Positions 10,331-21,961 of a stretch of DNA of 64,000 nt are shown piece by piece; positions within the stretch are counted from its first letter, which is position 1; the number at the start of each line of letters is the position of its first letter. Under the pieces are notes generated by a model. The model ran no database searches. It had not been told where the DNA came from and saw only the letters and a list, made by a program, of their open reading frames with translations. Position numbers and translations under genes: made by a program. Origin of the DNA: Isoetes taiwanensis (Eukaryota; Streptophyta; Lycopodiopsida; Isoetales; Isoetaceae); the NCBI GenBank assembly GCA_021234155.1, contig JAJEKV010000017.1:1357467-1421466 (forward strand), given 5' to 3'.

Positions 10331-13300
10331 CAACTAGGCAAGAAAGCTATCAGGAAAGAGGTACCATCTCATGGGAAAGCACACAAAATGGACATATGTG
10401 AAAATTATCGAAGTATAGACGTCAGCATTTGTCGGGTTTTTTTCGAATTACACCTTTATTGAAACTGTAAGATATAAAATGGGTTACAAGCTCCAGAAAA
10501 CCTAAACCCAATTCTGCTGGAGCAAGCACAAGTTCACAAGATCGCCACAGATCGGAATCAAGGGCCATGAATCAAGGGCTTAAATATGTGCTAAAAATAT
10601 AATAGAATAATTATTACGAGGAACAAGTCATCGTAATGAATAGAGTCGGACGACCCTTTGATCTAAAGAGTGCCAATCAACAACCTGTATAGTACACCAT
10701 CTTTGGCAACGCAAGAACGACGAAGGTAGGATGACATCATTTTGTTCGTCGTTCTCTCGCTCTAAATAATCCTCATCGTATTGAATTCTCCTATTTCTGA
10801 AGGTGTATGTTCTAATGTAATTTAGTCATGCATCCTCAACTCTTGAGTACATGTCAATCAAGTACTCCCCACATAGGCGGCCCAGTCGAAGGAACCTATC
10901 CTCGTGCAGTAGTCTTGTTCTGTACTATTGTAATTGCGTGAGACCATATTCATTACGGAGACCCCACCCTGGTGTACCATGTGGGAAAAGTAGTGGATAT
11001 TGCAAAAGTTCCTACATGGGATCAAGAATGCTCATAAAAGTCGGTTCGCCCTCATTTTGAGCCCAAAATCCCACAACCCGAAATGCCATGTCAGCCGTAT
11101 TGTTGACCCCTGCAATCGCAACTATTTCATCGCTCCCAGATACCCCTTCAACTGTAATGTATGTTGAAGGCATATGCATACTTCCCATTGTTCGAAGATT
11201 TCTAATAAATGGATTGACCTGATCGAGGATTGAACCGATAGTTGCAACCCACTGAAAGGGACACTTTAGAGTTCCTCTTGCACATAATGTTATGAGCCGT
11301 CATATATAAACCAGTGTTTGGGATTTTCCATATCCTTTATTGGAACGAGTCAATGGTACGTACGGCCCATGATGATGATTGATGAAGGGAAGTTCAGGTT
11401 GACAAATTCTCCATCGACTCCAAGCACCCTGAAGCAAAATAGTCTATTTATTTTTCTACATACTCCATTGAAACCCGGCATCTCATATAAGCTAATTAAT
11501 GAACCAGGTAAAGAAGGTAGCTGTGGGAGCAACCACTTTTCCTTATTACAACAAAACCCATTTTGTTCAATATTCAACAATGGAATCTGGCAATGTATTT
11601 GGTGATGGGGTTGAGGCTAGTGGCTCTTCAGTATCTTCACAATAATCGTCTTTTATGTTAGCAAGAATACCAAAATTATTAGTGCATCTGACTTTATTTG
11701 TGTTGCTTGTAAAGCTTGCAATATCTATATCAGTATTTTCTTTGTTGTTTTCCATAAGTAATAATTCTTCATTCCCCTTGAGTCTCCTTTATTCTTTGTA
11801 GTATTGTTCCCACAATGAGAAATTCTTATACCAATAGCTGCTTTGTTTTTGAGAGAGGGAGTATGACAATCCCTTACAGTGGCAACTTTTCCTTCTGCAA
11901 TTTTCCTTGATTCTTGCATTATATGTGCATCATTTAAGAGAAATAATAACGTTGAAGAAGAGCAGATGTGAGTTGTACGCGTGGCTAGCATCGAAGGCGG
12001 CCATAGCGGTGCCAGAGGGGGTCAAGGACAGGGTTCGAAATTAGAATTTGCCGTAACCATTAAAAATGACTGCTTACATTTAAGGCTGCGATTTAAAAAG
12101 CCCAGTTTCGTGAGATACAAACCACAATCCCCGCAGATGGGAGCCCACTAAAGAAGAGATTAAAGAATACATGGCTAAAAAAGCTCAATGCAAGGTCTTG
12201 AAAGTGGCAAGGAGATTGAAGGCACAGATGGTTTCAAGTTATTCCAATCATAGCAAACCAACCGTCGATTTGCACATTGAGCTTTAAATAGAAAGATCCC
12301 AAAAGTAGATAGGTAAGTACCGATTCTGGAGAGACAAAAAACTTCTGCTGAGAAAAAGGGCAAAGCTAAAAAATGGCTTGGTCTGAAGATAAAAACGGCT
12401 TGATCTTCTAGACAGGAAGATCGTGGCAAAGCTAAAAATGGCTTGGTTTGAAGCGGAATAAAGCAGATATATTAGATATTTTAAGAGTTTGGGTTGCAAA
12501 GCAACGAATTGGTCGTAAGGCTAAATCTAATGGAATACAAAAGCATGAAGTAAGAAGGAATTCCTCTGCTGATTAAAGACTAAGAGCGGATCCCCATTAG
12601 CATCTCACTCATGTTTGATACCTGCACCATGTAGGCAATTACAGGCAGAGCAAATGCATACCATTTCCATTTTCAATCGCTAACTTACCTTTTTTTATTC
12701 CTGTGTGAGCAAAGAAATGCCCAAGAAGATTTGAGATAGCCGATTTGGATACGTAGGAGAACTGGAAGTTGGTTTGAATATGCCCTAAACGACAAACTCC
12801 AGGGCAACTTCACTTTTTCAGATGCAGCGATGGTGCATCTGAAAACTCTACCGGATGCAGTGCCATGTCACCCAAATTGAGTTCCGGTGGAAGCAATAGG
12901 AACAGCAAATCGTGGAGCCAGGAGTGCCATATGGCACAGTATTTCCGGTAGATGACCCTAATGGAGATGGACCCTAAGCTTCTTTATTCCAGAGCAAAAA
13001 TTCTGCCAAGGTGTGCCACTCCAAGCAATGACAATGATGTACAGTGGTGCTCTGCATGGTGGTTTTGTACATGCAAGAAAAAGGGAACCACGCAACGTAA
13101 CTATAAAAGGTGAGTGCAAAATTTTTCAGATATGTTGGCGATTGAAATAGAACGAACGTGCAGGATAATTCTAGAGGAAGAAATGGGTTTACCAAGAGCT
13201 TCTTAGAATTCCCAGATACAAACAAATCAACGGAGAGTCCCGAGAAGAAAGGTAAAGTAGAAGAAAGCACAAGTTTGAAGACCACGCAGAGAATCTACCA

Positions 13301-13633
13301 TCCCAGACTGAGCTGGGCAAACTGGCCCTTAAGCTGAAATATAATACAAAAAGAAAAATGAAAGTAGCAACAAAAATCCCACATAAAGTATCTGGAGAAG
13401 AACAAAAGGTCCTACAGCCATAAACTAATTTCTAAAAGACTCCAAAACTTGGAGCAACCAAGCAGGAAGAATTATCTCAAAACATATAGGAGAAATAACT
13501 AGCACCATCTCAAATGGAAGAACTAAGTGGAAAATCACTTTAGACCATCATGATCTACTTTAACTGGCTGGAGTTTCTATAAAAACCTCTAAAACCTATG
13601 CAAGAACTAGTAAGGATAAAGGAATCGTTAAAG
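10331..13633. other. Intergenic DNA, no recognised gene
   Basis: Several open frames of 60-100 codons occur (for example 11318-11605 plus and 12974-13285 minus), but none carries a recognisable domain. Sequence around 10437-10500 looks like a weak minus-strand retroposon 3' end (short T run followed by a GGGTTACAAG-type motif also seen at 13690). Confidence 0.35.
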
Positions 13634-14793
13634 TTTTTTTTTTTTTGATGCAAGATATTTTGATTTTGTTAAACCGAAAAAAAAAGGGGTTACAAGACCT
13701 TATTGGAGTGGCTCCACAATAGGCCAGATATAAACTTGAGTACAATGGTCTACCCATTAGTCCAAGACTAAAGATCCCAGGACAAACGCCATTTCTTTCA
13801 GCTAGAGGAAAGGAAAAGAATCCTGTATGGTTCGAAGTTAAAGCTATTTGAAGCTCCCAAACTGCAAGAAGCAAGCATATGAAGAGCACCAAAGCGCAAA
13901 TATCATCCTACGCGTTAACTAGGCATGGACAACCATACTGCCTGGCTATACTATAAGTGATTCTCCCATTCCATTGCTGTATGGGATGTATCCACCATCT
14001 TCTAGTAAGGCAACACATCACACACCTGCCCCAGGAGGGGTGTCCACTTACTTTCTAGTGCTGCTACACCTGCCTGCCTATACTTCAACTTCATGAGGCT
14101 CAGCTCACTTAAGGTTCCAAGTTCAGGTTCCCCCTGGAACGCAAGAAACATGGTCCAAAAAATGAGCACCTGTTAAGAAAGCCTGGTCTCCCATCCAAGA
14201 CTTTCTCATTTAAACTCTTCCTTAGCCCATACTATCCAGTCATGTATTGCCCTTGGATCCTAATCTTTCCCTTGCTGAGAAAGGGAAAGGACTTGCTTTC
14301 TGCCTCAAAGGCAAATCTGTCAAGCAGTCAGCAGACTGATATGCAAAGAACAGGCCTGGCCCAAACAACCCAGCTGCCTACAACAGCTAATCTGAGCACC
14401 TGGAGTGCCAGACCGCTTCCCTTAAAGTAAGCAAATAGCCCACAGTGAGTGCAGGCCGTCCCCTACTACCCTGGCTATACCCATCTTAACCTTTGCAAAG
14501 TTTACCTTCAAGACGACCCACTGCTAGGCCTCAGGAACTTCCAGAAGTAAGCCAGCAACAGATGACGTCTGGGTTCTCAAAGAAGGAAAGGCAGAGTTTC
14601 GTCTCTGCATCCGATCAAAGGCCCCCAGCTTCAGAGCTCCTGCCACACTATAAGACTGGAAAACAAATCAGGAGGTGATCTAGCAGCAGGCCTGGCCATC
14701 CAGACCCTTCCAGCATCGGCTTCCAGAATGATCTGCAAGGGAACGGGCTGCCGCCGCCATAGGCGGCTGCCCTAAGCCGCTCCTGCCCTAAAC
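13634..14793 (-). mobile_element. 1.16 kb retroposon with poly(A) and 10 bp target-site duplication
   Basis: The 13-base T run at 13634-13646 is a poly(A) tail on the minus strand. The 10-mer ATCGTTAAAG lies immediately left (13624-13633) and again at 14794-14803, a perfect target-site duplication that delimits the insertion. The 5' end at 14793 reads GTTTAGGGCAGGAGCGGC and is GC-rich with an early ATG-GCG-GCG-GCA context, like the leader of a transcript. The body has stops in all frames and no recognised domain. It could be a LINE-derived non-autonomous element or a decayed retrocopy of a cellular mRNA. Confidence 0.65.
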
Positions 14794-14803
14794 ATCGTTA
14801 AAG

Positions 14804-16329
14804 AATTAAAGTAACCTATACAACAAGAAAATCAAGCAAGTAACACATATAGGAAACTAGAAACTAGAAACAAAGTAGGAAGACAAAGCTCAAAAGAAGG
14901 AACGCTCAAGAGGAAGGCCAATGATAAAAACCTAGAATTGACGAAATATATAAGCTGTAAAAAAGATCTCATGAGAATAAAATAGACGTTCCAAAAAAGG
15001 GCCGTCTTCTCCAAGAATGATGGTTCTATGTTGTCATAGAACTATTGAATTCTAGAAACACATGATGCATGCACAGATTCCGGTTCATTGCAAGCGGAGA
15101 ATTCCCAGAACAATACTCTAGAAGCACATGATGCAAGCACAGATTTTGGAGGGTTTCTCTAAGATTTTCCACAATTGGATGAGTTCCCTTCCAAATCTTG
15201 AAACAAGTGTGTTAGAATCTTCATGGAGGAGTGTTGCAACATTCCCATTTAATATGCAACCTTGTTTATATTATATCGTCGTACTTCTGGGATAAACCAT
15301 TACTTTGTTTAGCTTGCAAGTAATATCGCCTATGGATTATGCATCCTACCTTAATTAAAATTGTGCTATTCAATTCCACTCATCGTTGTTGTTGTCTACC
15401 AAAAAATAACATATGCTACCTAGACTATTGGATTAGCATCAACCTTGATGAAATTATGAAGTTCATTCTTATTAATTCCTTAAGAATTGTCTCTTTTATT
15501 GACAACTTTCTCTCCTATTTTTTCCTGTTGAAATGTTATCATCTTATCTTCTTCTTCCTTTTCCTATTTTCCTTCTCTTTGTCCACTTCCTTTAATATTT
15601 CATTATATTATACCCCGCCCTTTCTATTTCCATAACAAATGATTGATGGTGATACTTGGTACGAAATATCTCCATAAGTTAGTTCTTTTTGCAGATATAT
15701 AAAGCTATGTTTGTAGTGTAATAGCCCACAATTTTGATTCCTTTGTTAGATGCTAGGAAGTCCCTTTTAGCACTTATAAAGAAGCAAGTAGTGGGTTTAT
15801 GCCACTAGTCATCATGAATCTATGCTAGAAAGTAGATTTGATGCTACATGTAGTGACCGCCAATCTAATTCCTTGTAGCACCTTCGTAGTAGTTAATGTA
15901 CGTATAGATGGAATTTCCTATTTCACTTTTTGGTACATAATATGAATTTTATTATAATAAGGTTTACTAATGGGCATGAAATATCCTCCAAAATCTTTCA
16001 TGCGGGCCTTTTTTGGCAGAAAGATATTCTAAGAAGTTGTACTTCCTTATTTTCTTGAATAGAATAGGTTAGGATCACCCGCCTCCGTGATTCGCCACAT
16101 GTTTCCTGGGGTCCCAAAAGCCTCGTGCAACCTCTCAATAAATGAAGAAAGTGAAAAGTTTTTGGTTTGTAGTATAATATAATGTACTTAAAATTGATTA
16201 GATGCAAAACAATTTTTTTGGTTTGTAGTACATGATATAGGCCTAATGTACTTAAAATTGGTAAAATATTAAGATGCAAAACAAGTTGAATGCCATGTTG
16301 GAAAGGCAAGAAAAGAAGAAAATTTCCTC
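14804..16329. other. Intergenic DNA with a small local duplication
   Basis: A 35 bp sequence with core ACATGATGCA.GCACAGATT is present at about 15057-15085 and again at about 15123-15150. Nothing else is recognised. Confidence 0.4.
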
Positions 16330-17268
16330 TTTTAAGGCATATACACGCATTTATTAGAAACTAAACATTGGAGAGTCTTGCCTTGTGTAGATGATGCTTC
16401 TAGTACAGACCCTTTAGTTCCTATTACATACAGCTTATGCATAGAGCCCATCAGGCTATGGAGGTTATGGAGTGACTGAGCACCACATAACAGAGTCAGT
16501 GGCAAGATAGAGGAAGGTCCCTGCGGAGCGCGGCTACTAGCGACCCATAGCGAACTAGGCTTATAGCCAGCTACTTTAAGAGAACCAGGTATGGATCTGA
16601 CACTTCTTGGGTCAATGGTGTCGCCTTGACTCTCAAGAGTTGCAGGAGTTGGTCTGGCTCTTGTTTTGGGGAATTCAGTCGGGGAAGGACGTGTGTCGTC
16701 AAGATCCTCTAGCCGCCTCCATTGCACTCTAGGAAGGGGAGATGCAACCTTTCCTGCCTCTTCGGACCGGGGAGATGCTACTCGGAGTATTCTTCTTGTG
16801 TGATAACAAGAGATTACATATTCGGCAGGTTACAGTCATGGCATAGCCTGATTTAGCCCATCTGCATAGTATGCATAGGAGGGGCAGATAGAGTGGTCAA
16901 CTCTAGCCATTGTGTATTTAGCCCAAGTCATTGCCACTACTCGGTCTATTCTATCTTGATATCCCCGCCGTCAATCTACTTTCCCCACGAGTCTGAGCCC
17001 GGGTAGGAGCTCTATTGGTATACTGACATATTGATGTGTATGACCAATCTATGGATTGTTATTGCTAGTTCTGACATTTTCTATATGCTTCTACTGATAT
17101 TGGAGCACATAGGGAAAGGGTGCGCAAGACACCTTCGTGTTCCCTTTCCGTGCCCTGGCCATCCCAGAATCGGAATAGACGGATGTCCCATGCAACAAAT
17201 GTTGCTGGATGGGGGATTTCCCGCGATATGTACGACCAAGCGGAGTATATTTGGTGGGGAGCATCACA
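16330..17268 (+). repeat. Truncated or solo LTR of the chromodomain gypsy family
   Basis: Collinear, diverged match to the right half of the LTR at 61537-63447. Shared landmarks in the same order are AGGCTTATAG, TCTGACAC, CTAGCCATTGT, GTCTGAGCCCGGG, TGGCCATCCCA, TAGACGGA and a terminal GGGAGC[A/G]TCACA. The latter places the LTR end at 17268. The left end is approximate: I could not find the TGTGACG start in 15.3-16.3 kb. The element is in the plus direction and truncates the minus-strand ORF that begins at 17772. Confidence 0.65.
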
Positions 17269-17445
17269 CTTCTTGCTAGTTCTAGTGGATGTTGTTGTTG
17301 CAGCTGCTGCTCCACTTTAGATGCTACCCTCACCCACCTCATTTTGCTGTTCATTTCTAGGTTGCTCATCCGCCGCTTCTGGCCGTCTCTTCACATTTTT
17401 GGACAATTTGATGGCCTTTCTTTTGCTTGGATGACCTCACCTCCT

Positions 17446-17772
17446 TTAATTAGAAGACTGTGGCATGCTCACAGATGGATCAGTAGGAGCCCCTTGCCCA
17501 TCTATCAATCCGGCATCATAATCTGCTCGTCGCCGATCTGCGACCCTTTCATCTTTCGTCTCCGAGACAGAGTTGACCTCCCTACTTACTCTAGAGGTAC
17601 TTACTACACGGTTTGTCACGTGAAGTTCTTTACCTGGCCTTGTATTAGACATTGTCGGAGGAGGCGAATCTCGATCAGAGACTTCAGATTCACTTGAAGG
17701 AGGAGGAGTAACGTAATCATCCAGTCTAACACCACCTGGATGAATCCTTGCAGTTTGCTTAGTTCGAGCCAT
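17446..17772 (-). CDS. Small ORF with a histone H3 N-terminal tail mimic
   Basis: The predicted 108-residue protein starts MARTKQTARIHPGG. The first nine residues equal those of histone H3 (initiator Met plus ARTKQTAR), and the GG after three different residues also matches the H3 layout. The rest is not histone: it is acidic and serine/proline-rich (PPPSSESEVSDRDSPPP), with no histone fold. The ATG has a favourable context (AAGCCATGG). After the stop at 17446, another frame reads lysine-rich (SKNVKRRPEAADEQ), so the original protein was probably longer, frameshifted and then cut off by the LTR ending at 17268. Upstream lies decayed family A transposase sequence. In H3 this peptide carries the Lys4 and Arg2/Arg8 marks read by PHD, chromo and tudor domains; a mimic role here is inference. 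It may be the N-terminus of a transposon-encoded protein. Confidence 0.5.
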   Translation of the reverse strand: MARTKQTARIHPGGVRLDDYVTPPPSSESEVSDRDSPPPTMSNTRPGKELHVTNRVVSTSRVSREVNSVSETKDERVADRRRADYDAGLIDGQGAPTDPSVSMPQSSN

Positions 17773-18934
17773 GGCTTCTCAATGGATCGAAGGCGCTTTA
17801 TACAAACACTCTGACAAGACAACTGGCAAGAGATAAATAGTAAAAATTTGACGCTGAAAGTAAAATTTATTGATAATTGTTTTAAAATGTAATGTATGGA
17901 ATCCCACAAAAAAAATTTAATGCTACCAACATGGAAGTTTGGGCCATCACCCCATAACTCTAATGTGAAATGACCATGATGCACTGCTCCCTGGCCATGA
18001 GTTATGAATCCAGCTAATGATATCTGCAATAGAAAGGACGTTGCAACAGACTTTGGTATAGCCCTAAATTGAGGTAAGCAGGTCTTCTGCTGATCCATCT
18101 TGTCGTGAATGATGCATAAAAAATTCTCTGGTTCCATTGTAGACAAGCATCTCCACATCCAATATGTTGACTGACATGACATCTGCTCCATTTGTGAATT
18201 CTCATGTCTTTACACGGACAACTGGCCTTTCCACCTCACGCTTCGACTTCTCGAGCTTATCTAGCAACTCAACGCATATATTGCACCTTGAGAAGTTGTT
18301 ATGTTGCATCCTCTTCACATCTAAAAAATGTTTGGTCCAGAGCTTGCTGAAGACTGAATGTGAGATCTTGTCTACTTTCATTTCATCTAGAAGATTGTTG
18401 ATCATTTGTAAAATGACTTTCTGCGTGAAATATACAGGCAACATTCGAACTACTTTCTTGCACCCATCTTCATCAACCACGCTTTTGTGAGGCATATTCT
18501 CAGCATGATAGTTAACAAACTTCTCGAATAGGCTCTGAGCTACAAACACCTTGGGGGTTGTCTTAACCTTTCCCCGATTACCATGCCAACCTATTTGAGC
18601 ACCCCTCTTTTGGTTCTGCCTGAATCTTCACCATGTAGTGGCTGATATACCTAGTATGGTTGTCACTGCACTGCTGCATATCCATTTTCCACCAATAGGA
18701 AATCCCATGTTCCTAACACCAGGTGATGGCCCAAATGCATGATCTATAATGTCATAAATATAAGTTTTTCTAGCGTCATGAGTCTTCTTCTTATAGATTG
18801 ATCTGGCTTCCACAAGTTCTTGTATTGTAAATCTACCAAAGCAATTATTAAGGCAGCCACAATCTCCCCCTCTGATAGCTTGCATGGTCTCATTACTACA
18901 GTTAGCATCTTTCACAATCCGAACTTTTTCCTTC
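17773..18934 (-). pseudogene. Family A transposase, 3' part (interrupted by gypsy insertion)
   Basis: Minus-strand frames read, in order: a cysteine-rich motif (GGDCGCLNNCFGRFTIQELV, about 18870-18810), a segment ending FPIGGKWICSSAVTTILGIS, an alpha-rich section with YHAENMPHKS, then NNFSRCNICVELLDKLEKSK and finally IIHDKMDQQKT followed by ITHGQG. The same order of motifs occurs in the partial copy at 63448-64000, so this is a repeated mobile gene family. The Asp-rich IHDKMD segment probably belongs to an RNase H-like catalytic core, but I cannot name the family securely. Frameshifts near 18600, 18200 and after 17990 show it is dead. Its 5' continuation lies at 34700-35342, beyond the gypsy element inserted at CCTTC. 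Confidence 0.6.
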
Positions 18935-19048
18935 TGATAGTCTTTGGGAAGGGATGTAAATCTTTAAGAAAGATGATCGAGGGCGGTCAATCTTGAAAAG
19001 GGAAGAAATTGATATGGTGCTCGAGAGAGTGGCCTTGCATGGAACAAT
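18935..19048 (+). repeat. 5' LTR, left piece
   Basis: Matches the start of the 3' LTR (34020 onward) with a few substitutions through GTGGCCTTGCATGGA. It then ends in ACAAT before the inverted repeat of the inserted DNA transposon. Confidence 0.88.
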
Positions 19049-19071
19049 GGGTGCAAAATCGGTACTGGGTA
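19049..19071 (+). repeat. Left terminal inverted repeat
   Basis: Pairs with 29334-29358 as described for the element. The subterminal motif CAAGTGCTTAAAA follows at about 19099. Confidence 0.75.
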
Positions 19072-19363
19072 GCAGAAATCACCGTCCGGACGCCGCTTAC
19101 AAGTGCTTAAAATCGGTGTGTTTTAAACACGACGTGCGTGATTGAAGTATTGACATGTAGGGTGCTGGCCATCAAATGACAATTTGAGAGAATCATGAAC
19201 ATATTTGGTGCGGAAACATGAATGCAGTCTGTATTCTGGATGGCGGGCTAATCCATCTTGAATTCAAGCAAAATGGAGGGACTAATTGTTTCCAAGAATT
19301 GCCTGAACCGAAATTCAACAATTTGCCCTCACCAATTTTGCAACACACAGAAATCCGGGATAG

Positions 19364-21961
19364 ATGAAACCCAATTCCTCTCCCCGTTCAATTTACAGAG
19401 CCATTGATGCAGCAAGGAAGAGAGATCAGAGGCAGAGATTGTATGCAAAGAAGGTAGCAATGAAGAAGAATTCCCCTTCTAAAGATTCGCCTTCAAAGAA
19501 GAATAAGAAATTGAGACTGAGTGACCGCAGAATAAGAGAAATTTCAGGAGAAATTTATGAAGTATTCAACCAAATTAGTACAAATGTTGATGACAATGAC
19601 AAAGGCCGCATCATTGACAGTCTTCTTTGGAGGGCAAGGGATTTACCAATTTCTTCTATAAAGAAATCTAAGCAGGTTACTATGGCCGAGCAAATGGTGA
19701 AGAATTTGAAGGAAACAATGCAAGAACATAAGTTTGAGAGGAATCATGACATGCTTCGTGCAAGGAAGTCCACCCTGATAATGGCAGCAGCAGGTACAAA
19801 TGGTGTCAAGCCATTGAATCAAGCAGAAGTGGCCAGATTGCTCAGCATCCCCAGAAAAACAATTTCAAATGCTTTTCAAAGAAGGGTGCAAGCTAACAAA
19901 GGGGAAGGACCTTGGTCAATGTTCAGGAGGAGGAAGCGGATGGATAGCATGTTAGATCACAATAGAGAAGCTGTTATCAAGTTCTGGACAGAAAATACAA
20001 GAGTTTCTCCATACAAGAAAGACGTGAGGAAGTATGTATCAGAGACAGGAATAAAGATGGAACATCCAATTCACCTTCTTGAAGTCAGCCAAGTAAGTAT
20101 TCATCCTATATTGTAGGGTTCATTATATGTAGCATTTATTTGGCATTCACACGATTTCCCTGCAGTTGCAATTCTACCTCAGGTTTAGAGAGGAGAATCC
20201 TCATATCAAAATTGCATTGCAGACTTTTGAGAGGTTGAAACCGAGTTTTGTAAGGAGGATGCGTGAGAGGCATACATGCTGTTGCATTTACCACTTGAAA
20301 TTTGAATACATCATGCAAGGATTGAACAGCCTGAGAAAATCGGGTGGAGTTCATGACAATTGCAACTGCCACTGTGAGATTTGTGGCCCTGGCCCAGAAT
20401 GTGCAGCCAAGGAGCATACAATCAAGTGTACCAGTGATTTATGGAGACAAGTGGTCTGCAGGAAAGGTGATGATGAGGAGTGGTTTGATCATAACTGCTT
20501 GATGTTGGCGTGTAAAAAATGTGGTTTGGATAGAATTAGAAAATGTCCACAGGAAATGGATGGCACGGGGTTCAAGACTAGTTACTTGGAAGACATTTGA
20601 AAAGCAACCCGTGGACCAGACACGACAGAATTCCAGATCCAAGAAAGGCTTTGAGGTACAAACCCGTCTTGAGATTAGTACGTAAAGAGAGAAGTCCCAA
20701 AAATTTCAAGAGGAAGTGAAGAAGGTAATATCAGATTTTGTTCCACACAATTACATAGCACATTGGCGGCCAATCGGTTTAAAACAGTTGTGTGTCATCA
20801 TTTCCGGAAGATACAATTGTATCTCATTATTGACTTTGCAGAAAAATTACAACATCAAGATCCGGGAATGAGCCCCATCAATGCACTAGCATACATACCA
20901 AGTTTCTATACTTGTTCACATAACATATAGGCATGACAAAAGTGCTGATATTCCCCTCTCGCGAGTGCATGTAAGAAGACCGTCCAAAGAAGAGAAAAAA
21001 AAAAAGAATGAAGGTTGGAGCGGTCGGGGAATAGACTCAACAATGGTAGGAAGATCATAAAAGAGACTTTTACATTTTACATTTCGATGATAAAGTGCAT
21101 GACTCATTATTTGTGGAACACCGCCTACAAAAGCATGTTGCATGGCTTAAGGAACGAAATAGAGTATGAGAAGCATTGGTTTTGGAGTGATGGTCGCTCA
21201 TCACAATTCAAGTCGAAAACCTTTTTTTTTTTCTTAGGCGGGTACTTCACAATCAATGGTGTGGAACTACTTTGCCACCGCTCATGGTAAAGGTGAACAT
21301 GATGGTGCAGTCTTTGTTATCAAAAGGTCGCTAAGTAAGGAATAACTCAAACCCAATGGTGTGCAACCGAGGCATGCTAAAGATATTGTAAAATTTCGTG
21401 TACATATTTCAGCCATCTACCGTCGATGAAACAGATGAGATCAAAAGATATTTTTGGGAAATTGAACCTCTTTGTTGTGGCAAACATGGAAGAATATGAA
21501 ATTGAAACACTCAAAGGCACAAAGAAGATTCATCAGTATCGCACCTGCCGCCAGGACTAGACCAAACAGCTTGCTCATAGATGCCCTGTCCATGTTTACT
21601 CGCCGTTTTGCATGGATCATAATTGGGACTCCCCGCATCAATACAGTAGATTTGGAAAGTGGGAGGTAACCGACTTAAAACCGGGAGTTGAGAAGAAAAA
21701 GGAGACTCTTGAACAAGCCAATGAATGGATCAGTAATTTGGTAGAGGTAGGTGACAATTTTGCAGTGAATGCGGAGGTAGACAATTCAGAGGGTGTGGAC
21801 TTCTACATCCTCAAGTGCACAGAACCCAAATGCACACTTGAAGATTCATACAAAGATGGATGGGGGCAAAAATTTGAGTGCATGAGGTTATCTTAAGTGG
21901 ATTGTATTATCAATTCTTGGGTAATTTCAAGTATATGTTGCTCACTAAACAACCCGAAGCC
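19364..21961 (+). pseudogene. Family B DDE-type transposase of the 10.3 kb element
   Basis: Exon 1 is 19364-20092 (243 codons), joined by a clean GTAAGT...TGCAG intron (20093-20165) to exon 2 from 20166. The N-terminal half is basic (Lys/Arg-rich, residues 15-55) with a helix-turn-helix-like stretch (LNQAEVARLLSIPRKTISNA). Exon 2 has FERLKPSFVRRMRERHTCCC and further Cys/His pairs (CNCHCEICGPGPEC) suggestive of zinc binding. Downstream, in shifting frames, come LIIDFAENYNIKIRE (about 20820-20870), WSDGRSSQFKSK (about 21185) and WNYFATAHGKGEHDG (about 21262). Acidic residues in these blocks make a plausible DDE triad of an RNase H-fold transposase, a pattern I recall from uncharacterised mobile genes of animals and plants. 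The C-terminal part (GVDFYILKCTEPKC) is open to 21896. One-base indels (an extra A near 20845, one near 21235) and stops show this copy is inactive. Confidence 0.7.

Noticed and set aside
10122-10401. Frames with repeated ILFYS peptides
   Set aside because: They are translations of the (CTATT)n microsatellite.
16332-16727. 131-codon minus-strand frame
   Set aside because: Lies wholly inside sequence homologous to the gypsy LTR and is not conserved as a frame in the other copy.
17880-18000. Membrane-protein-like frame downstream of the IHDKMD motif
   Set aside because: It is the decayed end of the family A transposase in AT-rich DNA and does not align with the second copy.
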